A stretch of 64,000 nt of DNA from Abditibacterium sp. (GCA_030448265.1 JAUJNG010000010.1:1-64000); one strand, 5' to 3'. Positions 36,910 through 46,790 are shown, counted from the stretch's first letter. Numbers and translations are program-made. The notes: generated by a model from the letters alone, not told the origin.

Positions 36910-39270
36910 TCAGGCTTTGCCATTCAAACTGCGCTGGATGGTTTCGCGCAGCGTTTGGTTATCGGTGCGCGACTTGACCAGGGTTGCGATGACGCTGCGC
37001 GCTTGCTGAGAACTGGGTTCGCTGGCGGAAAACAGAATCACCGGCACCGCAGGGTCGCAGGCGCCAAGCAGGGGCAAAAGGTCGAGGCCGTTGCCGTCGG
37101 GCAGGCCGATGTCGAGAATGGCGAGGTCAAAATGGCCGTTTTTCAAGAGGTCGCGCGCCTCGCGCAGCGAAGTCGCGGCGACGATTTGCACGCTGTTTTC
37201 CAGAATCATCGCGGTGATGCGGCGCACGTCGGCATCGTCTTCGACGTGAAGCACGCGCGCCGTGCCATCGCGCCTAAACTGCGCCAGAACCGCTTGCAGA
37301 CGAGGCGTGTCGATGGGTTTGCTGATCCAGTCGAGAACGCCAAAAGCTTCGCCGCGTAGTTGACCTTCCTCGCAGAAGGCAGAAATCACCACGACCGGCC
37401 ATTCGCGTTTGGTTTGGTCGGCGCGCAGTTCGGCGAGAAGTTCGAGTCCGTCGCCGTCGGGCAATAGCAAATCGAGCAGCAGACCCGCGTAATGTTCTCG
37501 TTTTAATAAGTCGCGCGCCTCGCCCAATGTCGGCGCGATGGCGGCGCGATAGCCGTTTTGCTCGACAATCAGGCGCAAATGCTGCGCGACTTCGCCATCG
37601 TCCTCGCAAATAAGAATGCACGGCAGAGAAGTCTCGACTTCGGGCGCAATGGCCGCCTGGGGAGCAGCGTGCAACGGCAAATCAAAGAAGAAAGTCGCGC
37701 CCGTTTCGCCATCGAGTGGCGGTAGATAATCCAAAATTCCGCCGTGCTTTTCCACAATCGCGCGCGCAATGGCCAGACCCAATCCCGTCCCGCCCTGCCT
37801 GCGCGTCGAAGAAGAATCGGCCTGGGTGAACTTCTCGAACAGGCGCGGCACGAACTCGCTCGAAACACCTGGCCCTTCATCGCGCACACTCACCCGAACC
37901 ATCTCGCCTCGCACCTGCGCGCTCAGATGAACCGCGCCCCCTGAAGGCGTGAACTTGCACCCATTCGAGAGCAGATTCGACAGCACCTGCTGCAAACGGC
38001 TTTCCTCGCCCAGCACTTCCATGCCGTCGAGCGAGGCGCTGTTCTCCACAACCAGACGCACGCCCAGAGGCTCGCCATAGGCGCTGTTTTGCTCGCGGGC
38101 GTTTTCCAAAAGCTCGCGCAGCGAGAGCGGATGCAAATCGAACTTTATTTCTTCGCTTTCGATTTTCTCGATGTCGAGGATGTCGTTGATGAGCAGGACG
38201 AGACGGTCGCTGTTTTTCTGGGCGATGTCGAGCATCTGCTTGGCGCTGGGAGGCATCGGCCCTGCGGCGCCGCCCGCCAGAAGGCCCAGCGCGCCGCGAA
38301 TCGAGGTGAGGGGGGTGCGAAGTTCGTGCGAAACCACGCTCACGAACTCGTTTTTGACCCGCTCGGCGCGCACCCGCTCGGTGATATTTTCGGTGAGCAT
38401 GATGAGGCCGCCGATCTGTCCGCGCGCGTCGCGCCAGGGCCGCACTTCCCATTGCAGCAGCTCGACAAATCCATCGGGCCGCACCAATTCATCTTTTTCG
38501 CAGCGTTCGACGGCGCCCGCCAAAACGCGCTTGTGCGTTTCCTTCCAGCGCTGCGGAATGTGGGGGAAGACCTCGTAGTGATGCAGACCTTCTAAATTGC
38601 GGCCCGCGAGGTCATAATCGGTCAAAAAGCGCCGCGAAACCACGATGTAGCGCAGATCGCGGTCGAGCATGGCGATGGCGGCGGGCGCGTGTTCGACGAA
38701 CTCGCGCAGCAGCGCGGCGTTGGCGGCCAGATGCGATAAAGCCTGGGCGCGCGCGGCGTCGGCGGTTTGCAGGCGCCGCACGGTGCGCCACAATTCGAGC
38801 TGCGCCATCGCCTGGCGCGAGAGCGCCGCCAGCGATTCGAGCTGCGAGGGCGAAAGCTGGCGCGGCGTGTTGTCGGCCACGCACAGCGTTCCCAGGCGAA
38901 AGCCTTCGGGCGTGACCAAAGGCGCTCCGGCGTAAAAACGTAGATTGGTGGCGCCGGTGACGAGTTCGTTATCGAGAAACCGCGCGTCCTGAGCGGTATC
39001 GGGCACCTCAAGGACTTCCCCGTCGAGAATGGCGTGGGCGCAAAACGAAAGTTCGCGCGGGGTTTCCTCCATATCCAGACCGCGATGCGATTTGAACCAC
39101 TGGCGGTCACGGTCAACGAGGGTCAGCAGAGAAATGGGCGCCCCGCAAATCTGCGCCGCGAGAAACGTCAAATCGTCGTATTGCTGTTCGGGGAGAGTGT
39201 CGAGAATCTGGTAAAGCTCCAGATTCTCCTGGCGCCTGCGTTCGTCGGGCGGCAAAGGGGCAGCGGGCAT
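36910..39270 (-). CDS. hybrid histidine kinase, GAF-PAS-HisKA-HATPase-REC-REC
   Basis: A 786-residue soluble kinase. GAF domain about 20-165, PAS about 190-300, HisKA with the phospho-acceptor His315 in VSVVSHELRTPLTS, HATPase about 420-540 (GGTGLGLAIARAIVEKHGG), then two receiver domains (LLLDLLLPDGDG and LAILDIGLPDGNG, with acceptor Asp in each). There is no DNA-binding or HPt domain, so output must go through another protein. No transmembrane helix is seen. It lies 49 bases after the glycosylase start region in divergent sense to nothing else, and appears monocistronic. Confidence 0.93.
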   Translation of the reverse strand: MPAAPLPPDERRRQENLELYQILDTLPEQQYDDLTFLAAQICGAPISLLTLVDRDRQWFKSHRGLDMEETPRELSFCAHAILDGEVLEVPDTAQDARFLDNELVTGATNLRFYAGAPLVTPEGFRLGTLCVADNTPRQLSPSQLESLAALSRQAMAQLELWRTVRRLQTADAARAQALSHLAANAALLREFVEHAPAAIAMLDRDLRYIVVSRRFLTDYDLAGRNLEGLHHYEVFPHIPQRWKETHKRVLAGAVERCEKDELVRPDGFVELLQWEVRPWRDARGQIGGLIMLTENITERVRAERVKNEFVSVVSHELRTPLTSIRGALGLLAGGAAGPMPPSAKQMLDIAQKNSDRLVLLINDILDIEKIESEEIKFDLHPLSLRELLENAREQNSAYGEPLGVRLVVENSASLDGMEVLGEESRLQQVLSNLLSNGCKFTPSGGAVHLSAQVRGEMVRVSVRDEGPGVSSEFVPRLFEKFTQADSSSTRRQGGTGLGLAIARAIVEKHGGILDYLPPLDGETGATFFFDLPLHAAPQAAIAPEVETSLPCILICEDDGEVAQHLRLIVEQNGYRAAIAPTLGEARDLLKREHYAGLLLDLLLPDGDGLELLAELRADQTKREWPVVVISAFCEEGQLRGEAFGVLDWISKPIDTPRLQAVLAQFRRDGTARVLHVEDDADVRRITAMILENSVQIVAATSLREARDLLKNGHFDLAILDIGLPDGNGLDLLPLLGACDPAVPVILFSASEPSSQQARSVIATLVKSRTDNQTLRETIQRSLNGKA

Positions 39271-39287
39271 GATTTTAGAAGAAAGAG

Positions 39288-39327
39288 AGTAGAGGTTAGA
39301 TGAGTTGTCTCGCTTCTAACCTCTACT
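39288..39327. repeat. small palindrome spanning the oxidoreductase stop
   Basis: Arms AGTAGAGGTTAGA (39288-39300) and TCTAACCTCTACT (39315-39327) are perfect. The TAG stop of the minus-strand oxidoreductase lies in the right arm. It could act as a terminator, although no T-run follows. Confidence 0.8.
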
Positions 39328-40287
39328 TAGAACGATTTTGCCGCGCGCGCCGCTTTCCATGATGGCGCGGTGCGCCTGGGGCGCTTCCTGGAGCGAAAAC
39401 TGGCGTCCGACGAGCGGCTGGAGTTCGCCGTTTCCGAGTCCGATTCCCAAATCGGCGTGAATGAGTTTTAAATCGGTGGGCAAGGCGTTGAAGAGCGTCA
39501 TGCCGAAAAGGGTGGCGTCGCGCATCATCCAATCGCGCGGATTGACTTCGACTGAGCCGCGATTGCCGATCACCACGATGCGGCCAAACGGCGCCAGAAC
39601 ATCGGGGTCGCGGCCCAGATTCACGTTGGCGAGCATTTCGAGAATAATGTCGCAGCCGCGCCCGCACGTCATGCCCAGCACATCGCTCAGATAATCGGGC
39701 GCGTTGTGATTGGCCGTATATTTCACGCCCAGACTTTCCAAAAAGGCTTCGCCCTCACTGCTTCCGGCGCTGCCGCCGACCTGAAGTCCCGCGCGCTGCG
39801 CGAGTTGAATCGCCGCGACGCCCACGCCGCCCGTCGCGCCGTGAACGAAGACGAACTCGCCCGCTTTCGCGCCTGCTTTGCCGAACAGCGCGCGGTGCGC
39901 CGTCGCGTAGGGCACGCCCAGAGCCGCGCCCTGCTCGAAAGAGATACCATCGGGCAAACGAAACACTTCGCTCTGATCGCACAAACAAAACTCGGCGTAA
40001 GTGCCCGAACCTTTGGGCGCGTAAAGATAAACGCGGTCGCCGATGTTCCAACCTTCGACATGTGGCCCGACGGCGGAAATTTCGCCCGCGCCGTCGCTGC
40101 CAGGCGTATAAGGGAGCGGGCCGGAATTGTAAGGCGGCGTTCCGGCACGGCGATAAGTTTCGACCGGATTGACGCCCGCCGCGTGGATTTTCACTACGAC
40201 CTGTCCGCTTTGCGGCGTCAAATCGGGAATTTCTTCGAGCTTCAATTCTTCCGGCCCGCCGTATTGAGAAACAACGATAGCTTTCAT
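39316..40287 (-). CDS. zinc-independent quinone oxidoreductase (zeta-crystallin type)
   Basis: A 323-residue medium-chain dehydrogenase. It starts MKAIVVSQYGGPEELKLEEI and has HAAGVNPVETYRRAG, YTPGSDGAGEISAVG and the NADPH-binding FVHGATGGVGVAAIQLAQ. The zinc-binding Cys/His set of alcohol dehydrogenases is missing, as in QOR proteins that reduce quinones or enals with NADPH. The start overlaps the stop of the upstream membrane-protein gene (ATGA). Confidence 0.92.
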   Translation of the reverse strand: MKAIVVSQYGGPEELKLEEIPDLTPQSGQVVVKIHAAGVNPVETYRRAGTPPYNSGPLPYTPGSDGAGEISAVGPHVEGWNIGDRVYLYAPKGSGTYAEFCLCDQSEVFRLPDGISFEQGAALGVPYATAHRALFGKAGAKAGEFVFVHGATGGVGVAAIQLAQRAGLQVGGSAGSSEGEAFLESLGVKYTANHNAPDYLSDVLGMTCGRGCDIILEMLANVNLGRDPDVLAPFGRIVVIGNRGSVEVNPRDWMMRDATLFGMTLFNALPTDLKLIHADLGIGLGNGELQPLVGRQFSLQEAPQAHRAIMESGARGKIVLSRG

Positions 40288-40904
40288 AGCGCCTCAGTAT
40301 GGCGATTCGGGGAGGTTTGGGAATGGAAACGGGCGCGCGTTGGTTTTTGCAGCGCGCGCACCAACACGTTGAGCGTCAAACCTAAAGTGATGAGCATTAT
40401 CGCGAGTTGCCTTGGTGGATAGAGGGGCTTGAGCGGCACTTCCCGCGCTTGTTCCAGGTAGGAGTTGTATTTGGCGATTTGTTCTTCGGTCATCCGTTGC
40501 TGTTGTTCCTCGGTGAGTTCGGGGAGTCCGCTCAACCACTTTCTGGTAAGAACAGCCGAAAACAAAACATTGGCGTAACTTAGCACCGACAAGAGGGCGA
40601 GATTTGTCGCCACCCGCCACGCTTTTTTCTCGTCGCGGCGCAGGCGCAGCGACAAATTGAAGTGCCAGAACAATCCATAGACACCCAGAAACACCTGCAG
40701 GGGTTGAATAAGGAAATTCCAGCGTCGCCATTTGGAGAAAAACTCATCCTGGGTTGAAGCGTAAAACTTCGCCATGCGAAAAGGCGCCCAAACCAAACTC
40801 CAGATGGCTTGCAGCATCACGGCGTCAGCGAGGGCATCAGAAGTTGGAAACCGGCGCAGTTGATGCCAGGTTTGCGCGATGAGGGATTGCAGATTTGGTT
40901 TCAT
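40284..40904 (-). CDS. membrane protein, hypothetical
   Basis: A 206-residue protein with about three hydrophobic segments (PLQVFLGVYGLFWHFNLSLR; LLSVLSYANVLFSAVL; QLAIMLITLGLTLNVLVRAL) and a glutamine/glutamate-rich stretch (ELTEEQQQRMTEEQ). No recognised family. It is translationally coupled to the quinone oxidoreductase by a 4-base overlap. Confidence 0.75.
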   Translation of the reverse strand: MKPNLQSLIAQTWHQLRRFPTSDALADAVMLQAIWSLVWAPFRMAKFYASTQDEFFSKWRRWNFLIQPLQVFLGVYGLFWHFNLSLRLRRDEKKAWRVATNLALLSVLSYANVLFSAVLTRKWLSGLPELTEEQQQRMTEEQIAKYNSYLEQAREVPLKPLYPPRQLAIMLITLGLTLNVLVRALQKPTRARFHSQTSPNRHTEAL

Positions 40905-41025
40905 AAAAGCCTGCGAAGGGAGGCTTCACTCCTTCCGTGAGTATGGCTCCCACAACGCGCGACGCCCATTCTCCACGCCAAATCGCGGCCTGTCACGGCT
41001 TCTTAAATTATTTTTCGCGCCGATG

Positions 41026-41054
41026 TTTGAATTCGGTCTAATCTGGGTATAATA
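41026..41054 (+). promoter_or_regulatory. promoter of the regulator gene
   Basis: TATAAT at 41049-41054 is preceded by GTTTGA/TTTGAA at 41026-41032 with a 16-17 base spacer. It ends 26 bases before the regulator ATG. Bases 40905-41025 show no gene. Confidence 0.55.
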
Positions 41055-41080
41055 AATTTCAAGTTCGCTTTGGGTCTAAA

Positions 41081-42262
41081 ATGTCTTCTGTTGCTCCCTC
41101 GGTTTCTCGCTCCCTCCCTGCGATTGAAAGTTCGGCGCCGCGCGCACGGGCGGCGCGCACCCTGCGCGACTGGATCGCCGATGGCACTTTGCCCGCCGGC
41201 CAGCCCCTGCCGCGCGAAGACGAGTTGGCGCGTCAGATCGGTGTCAGTCGGGGCACGCTCCGCAGTGCCTTGACGATGCTGGATGAAGAAAACCTGTTTC
41301 GCTCCAATGGCGGGCGACTCCGCATCGTGGCGCCGCGCGAGACCGCTTCGCAGCCGGCCGGTGGTCTTTTGCGCGATGCCGTGGCCGTGTTGACGCACGA
41401 AAGCCGTCCTTTGGAAGAGCAACACGAAGAGGGCTGGCTCGGCTTCATCGTGCAGGGCGCGTTGCAGGCCGCGCACGACGCGCATTTGCACGCCCTGACG
41501 CTTCATCCCAACACCCTGAATGGCACCGCGCTCGAACATCTGGCGCTGGCCTCGCCCCTGGGCGTGGTGGTCAGCGATTTAATGCGGTCGGGCGGCGATG
41601 TGTTGGGATGGGCGAACCGTCTGCAAGCGAGCCGTTTGCGTGTCGTGGTTTACGGCTCGGCGCCCGAACTGGGAGGCTTTGATCGCGTGGCTTCCGATCA
41701 CGCCGCCGGCTGCTATGAACTGACGCGCTTTTTGCTGCAAGCGGGGCGACGCGCTCCCCTGATGCTGTGGCCTGCCGTTCACGCCGATGCCCACTGGTTC
41801 GCGCCTCGGCTCGAAGGCCACCGGCGCGCCATGCGCGAAGCCGGCCTGGAGCCGCTCCAACCGGTTTTCGTGCCCTCCATGCCCAATCCGCAGGAAGAAG
41901 GCGATTTCGAAGCGCGTTTTCAGGTTTCGACCCGACTTCTGGCGGGCCATCTCATCGAACATTTGCCTCACGTGGATGCGCTTTTGTGCGCCACCGACCG
42001 CGACCTGTTCGGTGCCGCCGCCGCCTGCCGTTTGTTTGGCAAGGTGCCTGGCCAGGACGTGCTTCTGGCGGGCTACGACAACTACTGGATGGAATGTGCC
42101 GAGCTCGCTTTCGAGCCGGTTGTGCCCGCCGCGACGGTGGACAAGCGCAACCGCCTTCTGGGACGCGCGCTCATCGACCTGCTGCTGGAACGGGCCAAAA
42201 ACGAGCTGCCCGCTTCACCTCAACTGCGCCTCATCGCGCCCCAAATGGTCGTCCCCGCTTAA
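41081..42262 (+). CDS. GntR-HTH / LacI-sensor transcriptional regulator
   Basis: A 393-residue regulator. The N-terminal GntR winged helix (about residues 20-90) has LRDWIADGTLPAGQPLPRED and QIGVSRGTLRSALTMLDEEN. The C-terminal periplasmic-binding-like sensor (about 100-393) has LGVVVSDLM, DALLCATDRDLFGAAAACRL and VLLAGYDNYWM. The AraR-like layout suggests a sugar-responsive repressor. The adjacent prepilin and glycosidase genes are the obvious candidate targets. No operator was identified. Confidence 0.88.
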   Translation: MSSVAPSVSRSLPAIESSAPRARAARTLRDWIADGTLPAGQPLPREDELARQIGVSRGTLRSALTMLDEENLFRSNGGRLRIVAPRETASQPAGGLLRDAVAVLTHESRPLEEQHEEGWLGFIVQGALQAAHDAHLHALTLHPNTLNGTALEHLALASPLGVVVSDLMRSGGDVLGWANRLQASRLRVVVYGSAPELGGFDRVASDHAAGCYELTRFLLQAGRRAPLMLWPAVHADAHWFAPRLEGHRRAMREAGLEPLQPVFVPSMPNPQEEGDFEARFQVSTRLLAGHLIEHLPHVDALLCATDRDLFGAAAACRLFGKVPGQDVLLAGYDNYWMECAELAFEPVVPAATVDKRNRLLGRALIDLLLERAKNELPASPQLRLIAPQMVVPA

Positions 42263-42314
42263 AGATGTATTTTTCGCTTCGAGCCGACTAATTTTGATAG
42301 AAAAAGGAATTTCC

Positions 42315-43057
42315 ATGATTTCCCCGTTTCCCCTACCCGCCGCAACGCCTTCACCCTCATCGAATTGCTCGTCGTTATAGCCATAATTGTTATCCTCGCC
42401 GCGATTTTGTTTCCGGTCTTCGGACGCGCCCGCGAAAACGCGCGCAAAACCAGCTGCGCCAGCAACATGAAGCAGCTCAGCCTGGGTATGCTGCAATATG
42501 TGCAGGATTACGACGAGTATTTCCCGCCCCAGAATGCCGGCGGCGCCGCATTTTCCCAAGTCGTGCAGCCTTACGTCAAAAGCACGCAGATGATGGTCTG
42601 CCCGTCGAATCCCAACAATGCGATAGTTGCGCGCGACCCGCTCCCTGCCACCACTGCCCGCGGGGCCTATCCAGCGATTATGACATCCTACGCCGTGACA
42701 GGCAGCGGCTTCTCATCGCGTATCGGGGTCCTTGACTTCGGTGACTTCCGGCAAAGAGCCCTGCACATATCGACTATTGAGTCTCCCTCGCTCGTCCTCG
42801 CCTATGTCGAGAGCCTGAACAGGTATGCTGAGTTCGATCCGGTCAACGGCAACGCCAACCCCCAATTCAACCTTTTCGCGGGTCATCTGGGCATGAGCAA
42901 CTACGCTTTTGCCGATGGCCACGTCAAAGCGATGAAACCCCTGGCGACCTTGACGCCTACCAATCTGTGGACGCGCGACAATCGCGCCTTCGACAACACT
43001 TCGCAGACCAACACGGCAAGGGCGATGTTGGCCCGCGCTCAAACGAAATACAACTGA
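42315..43057 (+). CDS. DUF1559 prepilin-like protein, N-terminal frameshift
   Basis: The type IV prepilin leader and helix ([20 protein letters not shown]) is followed by a DUF1559 domain, [20 protein letters not shown] ... ending with the H-X9-DG motif [14 protein letters not shown]. The ATG at 42315 (ribosome site AAAAAGGA) is out of frame with the leader by one base: reading ISPFPL from the ATG would need one extra C in the C-run at 42329-42333 to continue into TRRNAFTL. No other start codon lies in frame. A sequencing error is likely. These proteins are exported by a pseudopilin-type machinery and their role is unclear. Confidence 0.85.
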
Positions 43058-43103
43058 GGCCACTGGAGCCACTGGCCGCGAGTCTCATCACCAATCAAAA
43101 CAA

Positions 43104-43135
43104 CAGCCCCGCTCCGCAATCGCGGAGCGGGGCTG
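43104..43135 (+). other. strong GC hairpin before the 43190 gene
   Basis: CAGCCCCGCTCCG and CGGAGCGGGGCTG form a perfect 13-bp stem. No T-run follows, so it is not a canonical terminator. It may be a processing or stability element between the prepilin and the next gene. Confidence 0.6.
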
Positions 43136-43189
43136 CGCCGACCCTGGCGCAAGAAGTCAGGAAACCTCTGGCACATCTGACAGGACATC

Positions 43190-46100
43190 ATGAACGCTCT
43201 CCCCTTTTACCGTGCTTTACTGTGCGCGCTGCTGTTGACACCTCCCATGCAAACCGCATGTTTGGCCCAGGAAACCACGGATTCGGTTGAAATCATCTTC
43301 GACAAAACGCCCATCGAGCGCGGCTTGACCTTCGACCGCGAAGGCGTCAAGCCCACGACGGTCAAATTCGGCGACGAGGAATCGCCGGCGTGGGTTGCGG
43401 AAAACAGCATCGAGCCAACGATGGGCTGGGCGCGCTCGTTTCGCTTCAAAATCACCGATCCGAGGTTTCAAAACGGCGGGCGGCCCACGGTCGATGTCGA
43501 AATCACCTACCATATGCCCGCCGCCGCCAATTGGACGCTCAAGGCCGACACCAAGAGTGGCAGCAAACAAGTGGTCAGCGGCTGGGGCAACACCACCACA
43601 TGGCGCACTCAAAAATTTCGCGTCGATGACGTTTATTTCGGCGCCCGCGACCCCAAAAGCGGCGAGAAACTGGCAGTGGACGGCTTCGATTTGCGAATGG
43701 ACGGCACCAACAGCAGTCTCTTTTTGAAGTCCATCAAAATCACCGGCTACGACCCGAAAAAGGATGTGAACTGGGCGCGAATGCTCAAAACCAACCAAAT
43801 CGAAACCGACACGGCGGGCGGAATTTTCGTCTTCAAACGCGCGTCGCGCCACGAAATCCGCGTGCCGCTGCAAAACCTGGCTCACGTCGCGCGTCCGGTG
43901 TTCTACCGCTTCGAGGTTTCCGGCTACGACGACAGAAGCCGTCACAGCGCGAGCGGGGAAATCAATCTGGCGCCCGACTCGACCACGCCCGTGCCGCTCG
44001 CCTTCGACACCCGCGCCTGGCCGCTTGGCCCCTACGACGCTAAATTGTCGCTGTTCCTGAATCAAGGCGACAAAACGCCGGTCTACTCGCGCACTTTGCG
44101 AGTGGGCATCGTTAGCGACGCGGTTTTGCCCAAAGCGCGCCCAGGCGAGTTTCTTTTCGGACTCGACGCCGCCAACACCTACATTTACGATACCCAGGAC
44201 AGAAACGGATTCGCGTTTTATCGCTTGATGGGCGTGGATATTCTGCGCGATGTGCATCGCAAAGGCGAAGCGACCAACGCGGAAACGGTCGGCCAATCGC
44301 TGGAGCGTCTGGCGAGGGAAAATTTGCAGGCCATGTTGATGGAGGGGCCGCCGCGCGACGGCGACGCCGCGCGCAAAGCCGCGGATCTGGCGAACACCGT
44401 CGCGCGGGTGGAAGAGATCGCGCGGCGCCACGCGGGGCGCGGCGCGGGCAAAATTCGCTACTTCGAACTGGGCAACGAGCCGGATCTGCCGTTTTTCTAC
44501 CCTGGCACCATGACCGAATACGCCCGCGCTTTCGAAGCGATGCGCGCCGCCATCAAACGCGGCGCCGCGCAGCGCGGACTCAGGCCCGACGACACAGTTG
44601 TGATGAACGGTGGCCTCTCGTTCGCGGGGCCGGAAGGCGACCGGCGTTCGCGCGAGTTTTTGCAGGTCGTGGACGGCGCGGCGCTCGACGCCATCGCCTA
44701 TCACGGTCACGGCAAGGGCGGCGAATCCGAGCGCAGCGCTCTGGAACGCGCGCGCGAAGCCGCCGCCAAAGGTGGAAAAGCCAACGCGCGCTTCATCGAA
44801 ACCGAGTCCGGCTTTTCCGGCAACGACCGCAACGGTTTGATGGAACAGGCGCGCACTCTGGTCGAAAAACTGACTTACGCGCAGTCGCAAAACATGGAAA
44901 CCTTCATGTTTTTCCGCCTCTTCATGGAAGGCAGCGGCAGCGAGGGCGGCTACGGCCTCACCGACAACCTTTTGGAGCCGCGCCCCTCGGTGATGGCATA
45001 TCGCAACCTGGTCGAGCGCCTGCGCCACCATGCTTTCGTCAAAAACGTCGATTTCGCGCGCGCGCTGAACGCGCCTGGCCTCAACGCCTACCTTTTTGAA
45101 GAGCGCAACGCTCAGGGCGCCGCGACGGGCCGCAAAACGTTGGTGGCGTGGTCGGAAAAACCCGCGCAGTTCGATGTGTCGCTGCGCCTCGACGCCCGCA
45201 CCGGCACAGTTTCGAGCGCGCAAAATTACGACCTCTTCGGCAATGCCACGCCCACCAAAACCGTCGCGGGCAACATCGCCACGCTTCCAGTCGGCACCGA
45301 ACCGGTGTTCCTGACATGGCAGTCGAGTGGCGCCAGTTCCCTGGTCGATGTCGCGCCCTCGCTGCTCACGGTCAGCGCTGGGGAGCCGCTTCTGGTTGGC
45401 ACCACGACCCAGATTCCGGTTCTGGCGCGTAATCCCGACGCGCGCGCCCAGGCCGCCGAAATCCGCGTCGAGCCGTTCGCGCGCGTGCCGATTAGAGCGA
45501 CGGTTTCGCCCGCCAAAATCACGCTGCGCGCCGATGGCGAGCCGGTCGAATCGCAAATCGCCGTCACTTTGAGCCGCTTCGATGCGCCGCTCGCGCTGCC
45601 GACGTGGTGGAAAGTGTTCACCGACATCGACGCCGCGAAACTGTCACCCGCAGCCTTGAACTCCATCCCCGATACCGTCGCGGGCGCCAAAAATCCGCTC
45701 GCAGGGCGATGGGTTTCGAGCCAGAGTTTCGCGGGCGGAGAGCGCCTGGAAATCGCGCGCCTCGCGGGTGGATTCGGCGAAAAACGCGCCGCGCTCGCGG
45801 TCACAACCATTGATGCGCCGCGCGACATGATTTTGCCCGTCGCCGCCAGCGCCGACTGGTATATGCAGTGGAACGTCAACGGACGCGAGGTTTACAGCAC
45901 GCTCGAAAAGGGCAATGAGCACGGCGGCCTGGCCGACCACACTTTCAATTTACCGCTCAAAAAGGGCCGCAACGTGCTTTCGGCGCTGGTTTTGAGCGGT
46001 TCGGGCGGCTGGAAACTGGAGTTTGGCGGCCCCAAAGAGCGCGAACTCGCGCTGAGCGCCGGAACCGATCCCGACCGCGTGGTGGTTTCGCTCGTGGCCG

Positions 46101-46699
46101 GCGGAAAAACCGTGTCGCAACAGGTCGTGCCGCTGCAAATCAGCGCGCCGATTCCATCCTTGGGCGGCGCCGCGCCCACGAATCTGGCGGGCTGGATGCC
46201 GTTGCAGCCGCTCGCGGTGCTGGGCGAAGCCAACGTCACCAACTTCTTCGTCACGCAGCCCGATCAATCGCGCTGGTATCGGGGAGAAGCCGACTTGTCG
46301 GCCCTCGTCTGGCTGCGTGACGGCGGACAAAATCTGCACCTTTATGTCGCGGCGACCGACGACCAACTGGTCGAGGCCAAAAATGCCGCCGATCTCCCAA
46401 ATGCCGACAGTCTGCGCGTTTTGATCCGCGACGAAGCCGGAAAAACTCTCGTTGACACGCGCGCCGGACTGATCGGCGGAAAAGCGGTGTCAACCGGCAC
46501 GCCAAACCTCCAAACCACGATTACCCGCGAAGGCGGGCGCACTTTTTACGCTCTGACGATGCCGAAAACTCTGGTTGGCAAGGCGCCGTTTCGCTTGTCG
46601 CTGTCGCTTTGCGACAACGATTCCAACTTCCTCAAGCAAAAACTCGATCTGAGCGATGCCAGAGGTCTGCGGCTGATGGCATCAAGTCCGGCTGAATGA
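43190..46699 (+). CDS. large secreted GH-A-clan glycosidase-like protein
   Basis: A 1169-residue exported protein. After a signal peptide come beta-sandwich domains (about residues 30-310). A TIM barrel (about 315-620) resembles GH39/GH-A enzymes, with the acid/base-type motif KIRYFELGNEPDLPFF and the nucleophile-type ARFIETESGFSGN. Beta domains follow (about 640-960), then a C-terminal carbohydrate-binding-like module with PDQSRWYRGEADLSALVWLR and RVLIRDEAGK, reminiscent of CBM9/DOMON folds. Probably extracellular plant-polysaccharide breakdown; substrate unknown. Confidence 0.8.
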   Translation: MNALPFYRALLCALLLTPPMQTACLAQETTDSVEIIFDKTPIERGLTFDREGVKPTTVKFGDEESPAWVAENSIEPTMGWARSFRFKITDPRFQNGGRPTVDVEITYHMPAAANWTLKADTKSGSKQVVSGWGNTTTWRTQKFRVDDVYFGARDPKSGEKLAVDGFDLRMDGTNSSLFLKSIKITGYDPKKDVNWARMLKTNQIETDTAGGIFVFKRASRHEIRVPLQNLAHVARPVFYRFEVSGYDDRSRHSASGEINLAPDSTTPVPLAFDTRAWPLGPYDAKLSLFLNQGDKTPVYSRTLRVGIVSDAVLPKARPGEFLFGLDAANTYIYDTQDRNGFAFYRLMGVDILRDVHRKGEATNAETVGQSLERLARENLQAMLMEGPPRDGDAARKAADLANTVARVEEIARRHAGRGAGKIRYFELGNEPDLPFFYPGTMTEYARAFEAMRAAIKRGAAQRGLRPDDTVVMNGGLSFAGPEGDRRSREFLQVVDGAALDAIAYHGHGKGGESERSALERAREAAAKGGKANARFIETESGFSGNDRNGLMEQARTLVEKLTYAQSQNMETFMFFRLFMEGSGSEGGYGLTDNLLEPRPSVMAYRNLVERLRHHAFVKNVDFARALNAPGLNAYLFEERNAQGAATGRKTLVAWSEKPAQFDVSLRLDARTGTVSSAQNYDLFGNATPTKTVAGNIATLPVGTEPVFLTWQSSGASSLVDVAPSLLTVSAGEPLLVGTTTQIPVLARNPDARAQAAEIRVEPFARVPIRATVSPAKITLRADGEPVESQIAVTLSRFDAPLALPTWWKVFTDIDAAKLSPAALNSIPDTVAGAKNPLAGRWVSSQSFAGGERLEIARLAGGFGEKRAALAVTTIDAPRDMILPVAASADWYMQWNVNGREVYSTLEKGNEHGGLADHTFNLPLKKGRNVLSALVLSGSGGWKLEFGGPKERELALSAGTDPDRVVVSLVAGGKTVSQQVVPLQISAPIPSLGGAAPTNLAGWMPLQPLAVLGEANVTNFFVTQPDQSRWYRGEADLSALVWLRDGGQNLHLYVAATDDQLVEAKNAADLPNADSLRVLIRDEAGKTLVDTRAGLIGGKAVSTGTPNLQTTITREGGRTFYALTMPKTLVGKAPFRLSLSLCDNDSNFLKQKLDLSDARGLRLMASSPAE

Positions 46700-46706
46700 A
46701 ACTTTT

Positions 46707-46790
46707 ATGACAACACGAATTTTTTGGAGCGCCCTGGCTGTCTTGAGCGCGCTTTCCGCTTCCGCCTGCGCCCTGCATGAACCTTTTTGA
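46707..46790 (+). CDS. orphan signal-peptide ORF (27 residues)
   Basis: It reads MTTRIFWSALAVLSALSASA then CALHEPF and stop: a complete signal peptide with a Cys at the expected lipidation point but no mature protein. It overlaps the start of the GH43-like gene in another frame. It looks like the remnant of an exported version of a neighbouring gene, or a small leader ORF. Confidence 0.45.
   Translation: MTTRIFWSALAVLSALSASACALHEPF

Noticed and set aside
41026-41080. Operator for the GntR/LacI-type regulator
   Set aside because: No convincing dyad or repeated half-site was seen near the promoter.
43217-45556. 779-residue minus-strand ORF
   Set aside because: Antisense shadow of the large secreted glycosidase-like gene; Arg/Ala/Gly-rich without motifs.
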